From NCBI RefSeq assembly GCF_001601575.1, contig NZ_LOHZ01000042.1:94812-158811 (forward strand): a DNA stretch of 64,000 nt. Direction: 5' to 3'. The DNA is from Thermovenabulum gondwanense (GTDB lineage Bacteria > Bacillota > Thermosediminibacteria > Thermosediminibacterales > Thermosediminibacteraceae). A model generated the notes under the pieces. That model did no database searches, had not been told where the DNA came from, and saw nothing but the letters and a program-made list of their open reading frames with translations. A program made the position numbers and the translations under genes. The first letter of the stretch is position 1, and each line of letters opens with the position of its first letter. Of the stretch, positions 25,402-34,930 are shown piece after piece.

Positions 25402-26472
25402 TTAAATTCTCCTTCCCTTCAGACTATAAATGTATGCTAATATTTCAGCAACTGCTTGATAAAGCTCTTCGGGAATAGTTTCACCTATTTCTACTGATTT
25501 GTATAAAGTACGGGCAAGTGAAGGATTTTCTACAATAGGTATATTTTCCTCTACCGCTACTTGCTTTATTTTTAACGCAATTTCCCCCATTCCTTTAGCA
25601 ATAACTACAGGTGCATCGTGTTTGTTCGAATCATAGGAAAGAGCTACAGCTAAGTGAGTGGGGTTTGTAATAACCACATCCGCTTTCTTTAAATCCTGCA
25701 TCATTCGCCTTCTAGCTAATTGCCTTTGTATCTGCCTTATTCTCGCTTTAATTTGAGGATTACCCTCAATTTCTTTTAATTCTTCTTTTATATCTTCTTT
25801 TGACATCCTGAGACTTTTTTCATATTCATACCACTGGTAAAGATAATCCAATACGGCCAGAATAAGTAAAGCCAAGGAAATTTTTAAAACCACTTTAAAT
25901 AAAACATCTGAAAAAAAACTTAGAATTTGTTCCATGCTCATATCCATCATTTCATCAATTCCATCTTTAACGGTTATTACGCCGTTATAGGAAAATATAG
26001 ATATAACAGTGACTTTTATTATTACTTTCAAAAGCTCAATCAAACTTTTTGTAGAAAATACTCTCTTTAATCCTTCAATAGGATTTATTCTTTCAAATTT
26101 TGGAATTATGAGCTCCAAATTAAATATTAAGCCTGTCTGTAAAACATTGACAATAATTCCGGTGATAAAAGTTCCAAATGCCAGAGGAACAATTACATAT
26201 AAAAACAAAGTCAAGGATTGAATAAATATATGAGAAAGATTTTGTACCGTTAATTCCAGATTGAAGAAATTGCTATAGCTTTCAATCATAAACTTCATAA
26301 CGCCATTGATGACGCCTATTAAATAATATTTGAAAATAAAGATTGAAGCAATTAACATTAAGGCTGTAGTCAAATCTCTGCTTGAAAAAACTTGCCCTTT
26401 TTGCCGTGCCTTTTGTCGCTTTCTGGGAGTTGCCTTTTCAGTTTTTTCCTGAGCAAAAAGTTGTAAATTCAT
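25402..26472 (-). CDS. flhB: Flagellar export switch protein FlhB
   Basis: 356 aa with four membrane helices and a C-terminal cytoplasmic domain carrying the self-cleavage site NPTH (VVITNPTHLAVAL). Cleavage switches export from hook to filament substrates, working with FliK. The N-terminus has the family start EKTEKATPRKRQKARQKGQV. The gene overlaps fliR by 4 bp. Confidence 0.96.
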   Translation of the reverse strand: MNLQLFAQEKTEKATPRKRQKARQKGQVFSSRDLTTALMLIASIFIFKYYLIGVINGVMKFMIESYSNFFNLELTVQNLSHIFIQSLTLFLYVIVPLAFGTFITGIIVNVLQTGLIFNLELIIPKFERINPIEGLKRVFSTKSLIELLKVIIKVTVISIFSYNGVITVKDGIDEMMDMSMEQILSFFSDVLFKVVLKISLALLILAVLDYLYQWYEYEKSLRMSKEDIKEELKEIEGNPQIKARIRQIQRQLARRRMMQDLKKADVVITNPTHLAVALSYDSNKHDAPVVIAKGMGEIALKIKQVAVEENIPIVENPSLARTLYKSVEIGETIPEELYQAVAEILAYIYSLKGRRI

Positions 26473-27254
26473 TCTGAGGTCATCATTCCCCTCAATACAC
26501 TAAATAAACCATCGTAAATACCATTGAAAATTCCATCAAGTGCAATAATAAAAGAGGGGATAACTATAATTATGGCAAAAACTCCAATCAATATTTTAAG
26601 CGGAAGACCTACTATGAAAACATTAATTTGAGGAGCTATTTTTGCTATTATAGCAAGAATAAAGTCCACTATTAATATCATAGTAATTACCGGTAAACTC
26701 ATTTTAATGCCAGTAATGACCATGTATTTAAAAATATTTAAAATTGCATTTAATAAATTATAGGAGGCAAAACTTCCCTTCCCTATTGGAACAAGATCGT
26801 AACTTTTTATCAAAGACCCAATCAAAATATGATGCCCGTTAACTGTCAAAAAAATTAATGTTGCCAAAATATAATAAAAATTCCCCATTAACGGAATTTG
26901 GGTATTACTTTGCGGGTCAATAACATTTACTATCCCAAATCCCATTTGTAAATCTATCATTTGTCCTGTAATATAAAATAGCGAAAAAATAGCAAAAACG
27001 CAAAAGCCCATAATTAAGCCGGTAAGAATTTCTTTCAAAGTATAATAAATAAACTCAATAAAATTGTAATTAAAACCCTGATTTTCGATAAAAGGAAAAA
27101 TAATTATTGCCATAAGCATTGAAAAACCGATTTTTATTTGAATTGGCGTTTCCCTTCTCCCAAACACAGGAGCAACGGTCATAAAACTGATAATCCTTAT
27201 AAATATGTATAAAAATTTTAAGAAGTCCTGTAAAACCATCGAAAAATTAATCAT
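26469..27254 (-). CDS. fliR: Flagellar export gate protein FliR
   Basis: 261 aa, hydrophobic, about six membrane segments, with the family pattern around VAPVFGRRETPIQIKIGFSM and the central GFGIVNVIDPQSNTQIPLMG. It builds the export channel with FliP and FliQ. It starts 21 bp after fliQ and overlaps flhB. Confidence 0.95.
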   Translation of the reverse strand: MINFSMVLQDFLKFLYIFIRIISFMTVAPVFGRRETPIQIKIGFSMLMAIIIFPFIENQGFNYNFIEFIYYTLKEILTGLIMGFCVFAIFSLFYITGQMIDLQMGFGIVNVIDPQSNTQIPLMGNFYYILATLIFLTVNGHHILIGSLIKSYDLVPIGKGSFASYNLLNAILNIFKYMVITGIKMSLPVITMILIVDFILAIIAKIAPQINVFIVGLPLKILIGVFAIIIVIPSFIIALDGIFNGIYDGLFSVLRGMMTSE

Positions 27255-27275
27255 TTTGTTTCCCTATCTTCCCAT

Positions 27276-27545
27276 TCACTTGATAAAATATGGAAGTTGT
27301 AAAAACATAGTTTCAGTAAAATGCAACAAAGTGCTTAACATCCATGGCCCAAAAATCAAAAGAGCTATAACCGCAGCAATTATCTTTGGTAAAAAGGTTA
27401 ATGTTTGTTCATGAATTTGAGTGGTTGCTTGTAATATACTAACGATCAAACCGATTATCATTGAAAATCCTAATATCGGAGCTGAAACAAGAATAGCTAC
27501 GCCAAGGGCTTCCTTAGCTAAATAAATAACGGTTTCCTGACTCAT
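27276..27545 (-). CDS. fliQ: Flagellar export gate protein FliQ
   Basis: 89 aa with two membrane helices separated by TTQIHEQTLTFLPK, the typical short loop; begins MSQETVIYLAKEAL. It packs around FliP/FliR in the export channel. It starts 13 bp after fliP. Confidence 0.95.
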   Translation of the reverse strand: MSQETVIYLAKEALGVAILVSAPILGFSMIIGLIVSILQATTQIHEQTLTFLPKIIAAVIALLIFGPWMLSTLLHFTETMFLQLPYFIK

Positions 27546-27558
27546 TTTTATCCCATCC

Positions 27559-28329
27559 TTAATGAAATCCCGCTATTAAAGATTTTATCACTAAATCCCA
27601 ACCATCCACCATAACAAACAGTAATATTTTAAAGGGTAAGGAAATCATAATTGGAGGCAGCATTAGCATTCCCATTGACATTAATGTACTCGCAACAATC
27701 ATATCTATAACAAGAAAGGGGAGAAAAATTATAAAACCCATTTGAAAGGCTGTCTTAAGTTCGCTTATTATAAAGGATGGTATTAAAACATATGTAGGAA
27801 CATCATCAAGGGAATTTACCGGTTTTTGCAATTTTGCATAATGAAGAAACAATGCTAAGTCTTTTTCCCTTGTCTGTTTAAACATGAAATCCCGTAAAGG
27901 TTTTTCTGCCCTCTTAAAAGCTTCTTCCGTGGAAATTTGTTGATTTAAATAAGGCATTACCGCATTTTTATTTATGTCGCTAAAAACAGGAGCCATTATA
28001 AAAAAGGTAATAAATAGAGCAAGGCCTATTAACACCTGATTAGGCGGAACCTGCTGCATACCCATACCGTTTCTCACAAAGGAAAGTACTATAATTATTC
28101 TAATAAAGGAAGTCATCATTATTAAAATTGAAGGTGCAAGCGAGAGAACTGTTAAGGCAATTAATATTTGAAGGGTAGTGGCGGTTTCAGCAGGAGTCCC
28201 TGATGGTTTTATAAAATTCAATACCGGTAAATTATTTTCCGGTGCCGCGAGAAGTAAGGTACAATCTATGGTAAATTTCCCTACCAGGAATATGAAAATT
28301 ATAGCAATTTTATTAATGAATCTTTTCAT
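27559..28329 (-). CDS. fliP: Flagellar export gate protein FliP
   Basis: 256 aa. A cleavable signal peptide (to about residue 29, LLLAAPE) is typical of FliP. The family motifs [38 protein letters not shown] and [20 protein letters not shown] are present. Five copies form the core of the export channel. It overlaps fliO by 4 bp (ATGA). Confidence 0.96.
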   Translation of the reverse strand: MKRFINKIAIIFIFLVGKFTIDCTLLLAAPENNLPVLNFIKPSGTPAETATTLQILIALTVLSLAPSILIMMTSFIRIIIVLSFVRNGMGMQQVPPNQVLIGLALFITFFIMAPVFSDINKNAVMPYLNQQISTEEAFKRAEKPLRDFMFKQTREKDLALFLHYAKLQKPVNSLDDVPTYVLIPSFIISELKTAFQMGFIIFLPFLVIDMIVASTLMSMGMLMLPPIMISLPFKILLFVMVDGWDLVIKSLIAGFH

Positions 28330-28871
28330 TTATTTTCATCTCCATTTTTTGCTCCAAATGATTTCGCTGCTCTTTTGATGAATAAATCCAACTGGAAGGC
28401 AAATTTTTTCCCCACTTCCCCGCTTAGATTTTCAGCTTCTTTTATCAATTCAATTTCCCTTTCATCTAATTGACTTATTACAGAAATTCCTTTTTCATTA
28501 TTTCCAAGAATATAATAGCCGGAGGGAAGTTTAACTATATATAAGCTGGTTTTATTGCCTAAGGATAAAACATCGATAATTTCCATGTACTTACTTTTTT
28601 GAAAAAAGGATTTATTAAGAGATAAAAAGCGCGTAAAGTAAAAGGCCAAATAACATACGATCGAAAAAAGAATAATAAAAACCAAAAGATTTACAGCAGA
28701 GTAAAATGGAGAATAGGAAGTTTTTTGAGGATCCGGGTAATCAAAATTATACTTTTCCAAATTTTTTAGATCATAATTTTGACCGCCATTTGGTAAAGCG
28801 ATTATTTGATGATAACTATAAGAAAGTACGGTTAATATTAAAAACAGAACAATTATAAACTTTCTTTTCAT
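28326..28871 (-). CDS. fliO: Flagellar biosynthesis protein FliO/FliZ
   Basis: 181 aa. N-terminal hydrophobic segment (about 1-26), then a membrane helix (about 60-82, [20 protein letters not shown]), then the FliO core with [20 protein letters not shown]. It helps assemble FliP. The position between cheY and fliP is conserved in Firmicutes. Confidence 0.88.
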   Translation of the reverse strand: MKRKFIIVLFLILTVLSYSYHQIIALPNGGQNYDLKNLEKYNFDYPDPQKTSYSPFYSAVNLLVFIILFSIVCYLAFYFTRFLSLNKSFFQKSKYMEIIDVLSLGNKTSLYIVKLPSGYYILGNNEKGISVISQLDEREIELIKEAENLSGEVGKKFAFQLDLFIKRAAKSFGAKNGDENK

Positions 28872-28882
28872 CTTTTATCTCC

Positions 28883-29242
28883 TTATCCCATCGCTTTTCT
28901 TACCGCCTCTACAACTCTATCCGGCTGGAATGGCTTTACAATAAAATCCTTTGCACCTGCTTGAATAGCTTCTATTACCATAGCTTGCTGTCCCATAGCG
29001 GAGCACATAATTATTTTTGCCTGAGGGTCAAGGGATCTGATTCTTTTTACTGCTTCAATCCCATCCATTTCAGGCATTGTAATATCCATAATTACCAATC
29101 CGGGTTTTAATTCTTTGTATTTCTCAATAGCCACCAGACCGTTTTCGGCTTCTCCCACAACCTGAAACCCATTTTTTGATAATATATCTTTTATCATCAT
29201 TCTCATGAAGGCTGCATCGTCGACTATCAAAATCCCAGACAT
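28883..29242 (-). CDS. cheY: Chemotaxis response regulator CheY
   Basis: 119 aa receiver domain alone. Acidic pocket D7-D8, phosphorylation site D53 (LVIMDITMPEMDG), the conserved S/T in MCSAMG and K103 in FIVKPFQ are all present. Phosphorylated by CheA, it binds FliM/FliY at the motor switch; CheC and FliY dephosphorylate it. Confidence 0.96.
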   Translation of the reverse strand: MSGILIVDDAAFMRMMIKDILSKNGFQVVGEAENGLVAIEKYKELKPGLVIMDITMPEMDGIEAVKRIRSLDPQAKIIMCSAMGQQAMVIEAIQAGAKDFIVKPFQPDRVVEAVRKAMG

Positions 29243-29262
29243 AATTTATCATCCTCCCAATC

Positions 29263-30345
29263 TTATTGAATAAGGCTCGCCCTTTCAGAAGAATTTAATA
29301 TCTCGGTAATTCTTACGCCGAAATTTTCATCAATTACTACTACTTCCCCTTTTGCAATAAGTTTTCCATTAACAAGAATATCTACCGGTTCCCCGGCTAA
29401 CTTATCTAATTCTATAATAGAACCCGGGCCTAAGCCAAGTATTTCTTTGATTTTTTTCACTGCCTTCCCAAGCTGAACCGAAATTTCCAAAGGAACATCC
29501 ATTATGAGTTCAATGCTTGCCTTTTGGTATGAACCCTCTTCAGAAGAAAATTCCTCTAACTCCACAGGTTTTACAACTATTTTTTCTTTCTTATCCATAG
29601 ACGATTGCTTTTGCCCTTCATATTCCATATCCGGTATTGTTTTCGCATCTTTCTTAATATCTTCATCAATTACCGATGAATCCAACGTAAAGGAAGTTAA
29701 CTCTTTTACCAGGGATTTAGCAAACTCTATCTTCATAAGGAGCATTATTTCACTTTTTATTAATTCTCCCACTTCCATTATAAAAGAAATCCTAACAATC
29801 GGTTCGTCTTCTTTAAAATAACTTTCTAAGGAATCTTCTGAAAGCAAAATTCTTTTTACTCTGGGGGGCGAAATATTTATAGGTTTTTTAAGCATGGTTG
29901 ATAGAGAAGTAGCTGATGATCCCATCATTTGATTCATTGCTTCTCCAACAGCGCTCAACCTAATTTCATCAAGTTCAAAATTAATATTCCTTCCATCCCC
30001 TCCCATCATTAAATCGGCGATTATTTTTGCATCTTCTTCTTTGATAATTAAAATATTACTGCCCTCAAGCCCTTCGGTATAATCTACCATTACGGCTATA
30101 AAGGGTATTGAATAAATCTCTTTCAATTTATTTATAGTAGTAATCATGACTTCGGGAGTCGTTATTACTACTTTATGTCTCAAAATAGTATAAAGAGTGG
30201 TGGCTGAAGTGCCGATTGAAATATTGCCAAATTCGCCTAAAATATCCTTCTCTTCCCTTGATAAATCCTTAATTTCAGAAGGTGTATTCATTCTCGCTAT
30301 TAATTCATTTATTTCATCCTGTGAAAGCATCCTGTTTTCATCCAT
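29263..30345 (-). CDS. fliY: Flagellar motor switch phosphatase FliY (FliN-type)
   Basis: 360 aa. It has an N-terminal CheY-P-binding peptide (MLSQDEINELIARM), a CheC-like middle with two phosphatase helices (ILGEFGNISIGTSATTLY; VGEAMNQMMGSSATSL), a charged linker, and a C-terminal SpoA/FliN domain (LEISVQLGKAVKKIKEIL). It is both part of the C-ring and a CheY-P phosphatase. ATG 30345 with AAAGGA upstream is preferred; it overlaps the fliM end by 8 bp. Confidence 0.94.
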   Translation of the reverse strand: MDENRMLSQDEINELIARMNTPSEIKDLSREEKDILGEFGNISIGTSATTLYTILRHKVVITTPEVMITTINKLKEIYSIPFIAVMVDYTEGLEGSNILIIKEEDAKIIADLMMGGDGRNINFELDEIRLSAVGEAMNQMMGSSATSLSTMLKKPINISPPRVKRILLSEDSLESYFKEDEPIVRISFIMEVGELIKSEIMLLMKIEFAKSLVKELTSFTLDSSVIDEDIKKDAKTIPDMEYEGQKQSSMDKKEKIVVKPVELEEFSSEEGSYQKASIELIMDVPLEISVQLGKAVKKIKEILGLGPGSIIELDKLAGEPVDILVNGKLIAKGEVVVIDENFGVRITEILNSSERASLIQ

Positions 30346-31330
30346 AATTCTCATTCCTTTCATCAACAAACCTGGTAACCTTTACAGCGGTTTTTTCGTT
30401 TTTCTTCCCTATTATGCCTTTAAATTTTAAATTTCCTTTCACGTAAATATCGATTTCCTGCTTTATATTTTTATCCAGCTGAATAACATCACCGACCTCT
30501 AAATTCAAAAAATCCCTTACAGAAATTGTGGCTTTACCAAGTTCCGCTCTTATTTCCACAGATACATCTTCAATCTTTTTATTTAATTTTTTCGAAAAAA
30601 TATCTGACACTTCCTTTGAAGATGATAGCCATGCTTTTGTAGAAAGTTTGGGCATAATCGGTTCAATTACAATAAAGGGTAAACATAAATTAATCAATCC
30701 TTCTGTTTTTCCCACTTTTATATTAAATGTAATCAAAGCTGTAGCTTCATTTGGAGACACTAACTGAATATACTGGGGATTTGTTTCTATTTTTTCTAAA
30801 GTCGGGTGTACCTCAAAAACATCTTTCCAGGTTTCTTCTATTAATTTAAGTATTCTTGAAAAAACCTTTATAATCAAGTTTAATTCTATCTCGGTAGGCT
30901 CTCTCGGCTTATCCTTGTATTCTCCAATGCCTCCAAGCATTCTATCAATAATTGCATATGCAAGTTCCACACTCGTAACCATCAACACCGATCCTTTAAG
31001 AGGAGAAAAATCCACTATCCCTATTATGGAGGGGTTAGGAATTGACGAAGAAAACTCGGCAAAAGGCATTTGATCCACATGAGAACCGCTCATCTGGACC
31101 AAAGTCCTAAGCTGGGTAGTTAGATAGTTTATTAAATGCCTTCCAAAATTCTCATGAATCACTTTTATTGAATTTAATTGTTCCTTTGAAAATTTATTTG
31201 GCTTTCTGAAATCGTAAATTTTTACCTTTTTTTCCTGGGATTCCTTCTTTATCTCATCGGCTTTTATTTCTCCTGTAGTAAGAGCTGCAATTAAGGCATC
31301 TATTTCACTCTGGGATAAAATATCTGACAA
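30338..31330 (-). CDS. fliM: Flagellar motor switch protein FliM
   Basis: 330 aa. CheY-binding peptide LSQSEIDALIAAL at the N-terminus, a middle domain with MSGSHVDQMPFAEF, and a C-terminal SpoA domain (VEIRAELGKATISVRDFLNLEVGDVI). It forms the C-ring with FliG and FliY and sets rotation direction. Confidence 0.96.
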   Translation of the reverse strand: MSDILSQSEIDALIAALTTGEIKADEIKKESQEKKVKIYDFRKPNKFSKEQLNSIKVIHENFGRHLINYLTTQLRTLVQMSGSHVDQMPFAEFSSSIPNPSIIGIVDFSPLKGSVLMVTSVELAYAIIDRMLGGIGEYKDKPREPTEIELNLIIKVFSRILKLIEETWKDVFEVHPTLEKIETNPQYIQLVSPNEATALITFNIKVGKTEGLINLCLPFIVIEPIMPKLSTKAWLSSSKEVSDIFSKKLNKKIEDVSVEIRAELGKATISVRDFLNLEVGDVIQLDKNIKQEIDIYVKGNLKFKGIIGKKNEKTAVKVTRFVDERNENYG

Positions 31331-31344
31331 CCTTTTCCCCCTCC

Positions 31345-31785
31345 TTAATTCACAATAATACTATTAAAATACACATCCACAATCTTTGCTTTCTCCAATA
31401 ATTTATTTATATTATTCTTGATTTCTCCCCTTAATACCTCCATGCCATTGCTGTTTTTTACTGATTCAAAGGTTTTTGCCCGAAGAATAGAATAAATCCT
31501 GTCGTTTATTTCGTATTCTCTCTGTTTTAATTCCTTTTCCGCATCTTTACCTTCTAATAAAAAAACAAGAGAAATTTTTATATACCCGTGATCGGCAAGA
31601 TTTGTTAGAAATTCACCGGCCTGATAAGGTGCAAGAACTTTTTTTTCTTCTTTTGCTTTATCCTGAAATAAAAAGTTTTTTGTTAAAAAATACGCCATAA
31701 AGGCAGAAACAATCATTAAAATAACAACAATAAAAACTATTATAAGAATTCTCCTCATTCCTTTTTTTTGCGCCATTTCTGCCAT
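31345..31785 (-). CDS. fliL: Flagellar basal body protein FliL
   Basis: 146 aa, with a single N-terminal membrane helix (about 14-35) and a periplasmic-side domain with the family features (LADHGYIKISLVFLLEG, NDRIYSILRAKTFESV). FliL associates with the stator. It lies between motB and fliM. Confidence 0.92.
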   Translation of the reverse strand: MAEMAQKKGMRRILIIVFIVVILMIVSAFMAYFLTKNFLFQDKAKEEKKVLAPYQAGEFLTNLADHGYIKISLVFLLEGKDAEKELKQREYEINDRIYSILRAKTFESVKNSNGMEVLRGEIKNNINKLLEKAKIVDVYFNSIIVN

Positions 31786-31809
31786 TTATAACTCCTCCAA
31801 CTCTTTATC

Positions 31810-32550
31810 TTAATTCGGTTCTTGCATTTCTAAACTGGATTTTAGAATAATTATATCCACCCTTCGATTTAAAGCCCTATTTTTGTCGGTATCGTTGGGT
31901 ACAACAGGTCTATATTCGCCGTACCCTGCAGCTGAAATCTTTTTTGGGTTTATCCCGTGAACTTCAATAAAATATCTTACCACATTTACCGCTCTTGCAG
32001 TAGACAATTCCCAGTTTGAAGGAAATTCCCTCGTATGTATAGGGACATTATCGGTGTGTCCCTCTACCCTTATATGATGATTGCTATCTTTTAGTATCGG
32101 GGCTATCTTATCTAAAATCTCCTTAGAGTTATCCTTTATAACCGCTTTACCCGAATCAAATAAAGCCCCCTCTAAAAAACGTATAGTTAATCCTCTTTCA
32201 TCCAAATCTACCTTAATACCTCTTAAATTATTGGACTCAATTATTTTTTCTATCTCGGTCCCTATCTTTTCAAGTTCGGTTTTTTCTCGTTCTGCAACGT
32301 AATTTTGTCCCGTACCGCTTTCAATGAATTCTTGTTTATAATATGTCTTTCCCCCTTGTAAAATCCCCAAAGAGCCCTGGAGAGAAGTCATAGCTAAATC
32401 GAATTTTTTTGTATCTATACTTGATAAAGAATAAAGCAGTACAAAAAATATAAGTATTTGTGTAATAAGATCGCCATAAGTGGTCATCCACAAAGGGGAT
32501 CCAGGACCCTTATCGTTTTCTTCAGATCTTCGCCGTCTGCCTGCTGGCAT
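31810..32550 (-). CDS. motB: Flagellar stator protein MotB
   Basis: 246 aa from the ATG at 32550 (GGTGAG upstream), 29 bp inside motA's end. One membrane helix carries the proton/sodium-binding aspartate (TTYGDLITQILIFFVLLYS). The C-terminal OmpA-like peptidoglycan domain has VEGHTDNVPIHT and NWELSTARAVNVVRYF. Whether the motor uses protons or sodium cannot be settled from these motifs. Confidence 0.95.
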   Translation of the reverse strand: MPAGRRRRSEENDKGPGSPLWMTTYGDLITQILIFFVLLYSLSSIDTKKFDLAMTSLQGSLGILQGGKTYYKQEFIESGTGQNYVAEREKTELEKIGTEIEKIIESNNLRGIKVDLDERGLTIRFLEGALFDSGKAVIKDNSKEILDKIAPILKDSNHHIRVEGHTDNVPIHTREFPSNWELSTARAVNVVRYFIEVHGINPKKISAAGYGEYRPVVPNDTDKNRALNRRVDIIILKSSLEMQEPN

Positions 32551-33340
32551 TAATCTCACCGCTTTCCGGAGCTTTCTTAACATTTATATTTTTTCTCATC
32601 TTTGGTGCCAAAAAGGCCTTTAGTTTCTCTTCAATAATTCTCGGATTTTCCCCCGCTTGAATGGAAAGTACTCCTTCAATCATTACCTCTTTAATTAAAA
32701 TTTCCTGTTTACTTCGAACTTTTAATTTGGCCGCTATTGGAAGGAATAAAAGATTGGCCAATATGGAACCATAAAAAGTCGTAATTAATGCAGTGGCCAT
32801 ACCCGGACCTACTGCGCTGGGATCGTCAAGTCTTTTCAACATATTTATCAGTCCAATAATCGTTCCAATCATACCGAATGCCGGTGCTAAAGCACCCATT
32901 GTTTCAAATAAACTCTGTCCTTCTTTATGCCTTTCTTCCAGAAAAGAAAGTTCTGTTTCCAGAATATTTTTAACCAGTTCCGGATCTGTTCCATCCACCA
33001 CAAGTAAAATCCCTCTTTTTAAAAAATCATCCTTTAACTGGGATGCGCTGTCTTCAAGAGCAAGCAACCCCTCTTTTCTTGCTATATCCGCTAAATTTAC
33101 AATAGTTGAAATAACTTCCTCTGCTTCCAGCTGTTTCTCAAAAAACACTATTTTTAAAATCTTTGAAGTTTCTATAACCTTTGAAAAGGGAAAGCTTATA
33201 AAAACAGCCCCAATTACACCTCCAAACACTATTAAAAAAGATGGAATATCTACATATGCCGATAAACTTCCTCCCATGTAAATTCCCCAGGTAAGAACCG
33301 CAATACCTCCGATCATCCCAAGCAAAGTAGCCCGGTCCAT
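32522..33340 (-). CDS. motA: Flagellar stator protein MotA
   Basis: 272 aa with four membrane helices; the conserved segment MGALAPAFGMIGTIIGLINML and the proline/threonine-rich third and fourth helices are present. The start ATG overlaps the flbD stop by one base (TGATG). It forms the ion channel with MotB. Having motAB inside the fla operon differs from Bacillus subtilis, where they are separate. Confidence 0.95.
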   Translation of the reverse strand: MDRATLLGMIGGIAVLTWGIYMGGSLSAYVDIPSFLIVFGGVIGAVFISFPFSKVIETSKILKIVFFEKQLEAEEVISTIVNLADIARKEGLLALEDSASQLKDDFLKRGILLVVDGTDPELVKNILETELSFLEERHKEGQSLFETMGALAPAFGMIGTIIGLINMLKRLDDPSAVGPGMATALITTFYGSILANLLFLPIAAKLKVRSKQEILIKEVMIEGVLSIQAGENPRIIEEKLKAFLAPKMRKNINVKKAPESGEINASRQTAKI

Positions 33341-33534
33341 CAATATTCACATCCTTTTAATATTTTTCTTTTATATTCAATAATCTTTGAAATAATTACC
33401 ATGGGAGGTTCTTCCACCAAATAAGTTTTATCATTGGTAAGCTTTATTACCGTATCGGGGGTGGATTCCACCGTTTCAATCAATTCGGCGTTTATATAAA
33501 ATTTTTTACCATTAAGCCTTGTTACTTCAATCAA
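33340..33534 (-). CDS. flbD: Flagellar protein FlbD
   Basis: 64 aa, the length and sequence of the small FlbD family (IEVTRLNGKKFYINAELI ... VEEPPMVIISKI). Starts at TTG with GAGGTG 7 nt upstream. In Bacillus the counterpart (SwrD/YlzI) raises motor power, which fits its place directly before motA/motB. One-base overlap with motA. Confidence 0.92.
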   Translation of the reverse strand: MIEVTRLNGKKFYINAELIETVESTPDTVIKLTNDKTYLVEEPPMVIISKIIEYKRKILKGCEY

Positions 33535-33554
33535 AAGTTCGCACCTCTTTTCCG

Positions 33555-33588
33555 AAAGGCCCGGGCCATTTTTGGTCCAGGCCCTTTT
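33555..33588 (-). other. Strong hairpin between flgE and flbD
   Basis: AAGGGCCTGGACC can pair with GGCCCGGGCCTTT across a short A-rich loop (about 12 pairs including G-U, one mismatch). There is no long T run on the minus strand, so it is more likely an RNA-stability or processing element than a full terminator. It may lower flbD/motA expression relative to flgE. Confidence 0.5.
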
Positions 33589-33605
33589 ATAAATCAGTTA
33601 AATTT

Positions 33606-34823
33606 TTATCTTTTTAGATTTACCAAATCCTGAAGCATCTCATCGGAAGCGGTAATTATCCTTGAATTTGCCTGAAACCCTCTCTGGGTAATTATCATCT
33701 GGGTAAATTCTTCGGCTAAATCCACATTGGACATTTCTAAAGAACCGGGAGAAATGGAACCCCTGCCTCCGGTGCCGGGCAAACCGATCTGGGGCACACC
33801 CGAGTTTGCCGATTCTCTAAACATATTTTTCCCGGCTTTCATAAGACCCGAAGGATTATCAAAATTGCACAGTGCAATTTGGGCCAACTCTTGATTTATA
33901 CCGTTATCAAAGATCCCGGTAATGGTTCCCGATGAATCAATCGCAATACCCAAAAGTGTTCCCGCAGCATAACCATCCTGATAGGAAAGATCTACCGTCG
34001 TTTCCCTTGCATATTGAGTAACACTTGAAAAATCCAGTGTGATTTCGGAAACACCGGATATGCCGGTAATTTCTAATTGATAAGAATTATTTGAATTTAA
34101 TATTCCATTTTCATTAAACTGCAATTGACCTGTATTGTTAGGAACGTTTATATTATTATTTGGATCAACATTAATTGCAAAATCCCAGGTATTAGGAGTA
34201 TTGGTTTTTGTAAAGGTTATGGTTAAATTGTGAAGATTTCCCAGTGAATCATAAACTTTAAACGGTATTACATAGCTGGTATTTTCAGGATCGGCGGCAT
34301 TCAGGTTCTTGGAAAAAGATATCTTGCTCGTGGCTTTAGCCTGCATCATCATGCCTTTTTTAATATTTATAGTAGATATATTTTGGGGAGTTTTTGATTG
34401 AGCGTTCTGCCAGCCCATTACTTTATAACCGGTAGAAGTGTTTACAAAATTTCCTTCTTCATCAAATCCAAAATTTCCAGCCCTGGTATAATATCTTTCC
34501 TGTCCATCGGTAACTACAAAAAATCCATCTCCTTCAATTGCTAAATCGGTCATATTGCCCGTAGTTTCAAGGCTTGAGGGAGAATGAATTGTTTCTATTG
34601 CTCCTATAGCCATCCCAAGGCCTACCTGCAAGGGGTTTGTTCCTCCTCTTGCATTTTGAGGTGCTGAAGCCCCTCTCATGGTTTGCGCCAGAGCTTCCTG
34701 AAAGGTTACCCGGCTTTTTTTATAACCTACCGTATTTACATTGGCAATATTGTTGCCAATTACATCCATTTTGATTTGATGATTTCTGAGGCCGGTTACA
34801 CCGGCAAACATTGACCGCATCAT
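33606..34823 (-). CDS. flgE: Flagellar hook protein FlgE
   Basis: 405 aa. Rod/hook N-terminal signature (MFAGVTGLRNHQIKMDVIGNNIANVNT) and C-terminal coiled-coil signature (VDLAEEFTQMIITQRGFQANSRIITASDEMLQDLVNLKR) are both intact. It polymerises into the universal joint outside the cell. GGAGG lies 9 nt before the ATG. A GC-rich structured leader lies immediately upstream. Confidence 0.95.
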   Translation of the reverse strand: MMRSMFAGVTGLRNHQIKMDVIGNNIANVNTVGYKKSRVTFQEALAQTMRGASAPQNARGGTNPLQVGLGMAIGAIETIHSPSSLETTGNMTDLAIEGDGFFVVTDGQERYYTRAGNFGFDEEGNFVNTSTGYKVMGWQNAQSKTPQNISTINIKKGMMMQAKATSKISFSKNLNAADPENTSYVIPFKVYDSLGNLHNLTITFTKTNTPNTWDFAINVDPNNNINVPNNTGQLQFNENGILNSNNSYQLEITGISGVSEITLDFSSVTQYARETTVDLSYQDGYAAGTLLGIAIDSSGTITGIFDNGINQELAQIALCNFDNPSGLMKAGKNMFRESANSGVPQIGLPGTGGRGSISPGSLEMSNVDLAEEFTQMIITQRGFQANSRIITASDEMLQDLVNLKR

Positions 34824-34858
34824 GACATATTACCTCCGTATAATTTATTTTCAATTAC

Positions 34859-34930
34859 CTAAGTTTCTTCAGTGCCGGAAACCCCTCGGTCTATCGGAGT
34901 TTCATGAGCCTCCATAACGCGGTCCAGCTC
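34859..34930 (-). ncRNA. GC-rich structured leader upstream of flgE (candidate, unassigned)
   Basis: 35 of 60 bases (34871-34930) are G or C in an otherwise AT-rich region. The RNA can form GAAACUCC...GGGGUUUC (34896-34903 with 34878-34885) or, alternatively, GUUUC...GAAAC (34878-34882 with 34863-34867): mutually exclusive hairpins sharing one strand. Two tiny frames also cross it: 13 codons starting at the ATGA overlap with the upstream stop (34891-34932), and 18 codons at 34859-34915. I recognise no Rfam family. Confidence 0.45.

Noticed and set aside
32793..33281. Plus-strand ORF of 162 codons
   Set aside because: Lies entirely within motA on the opposite strand, has Ser/Pro/Ile-rich low-complexity composition and no upstream ribosome site.
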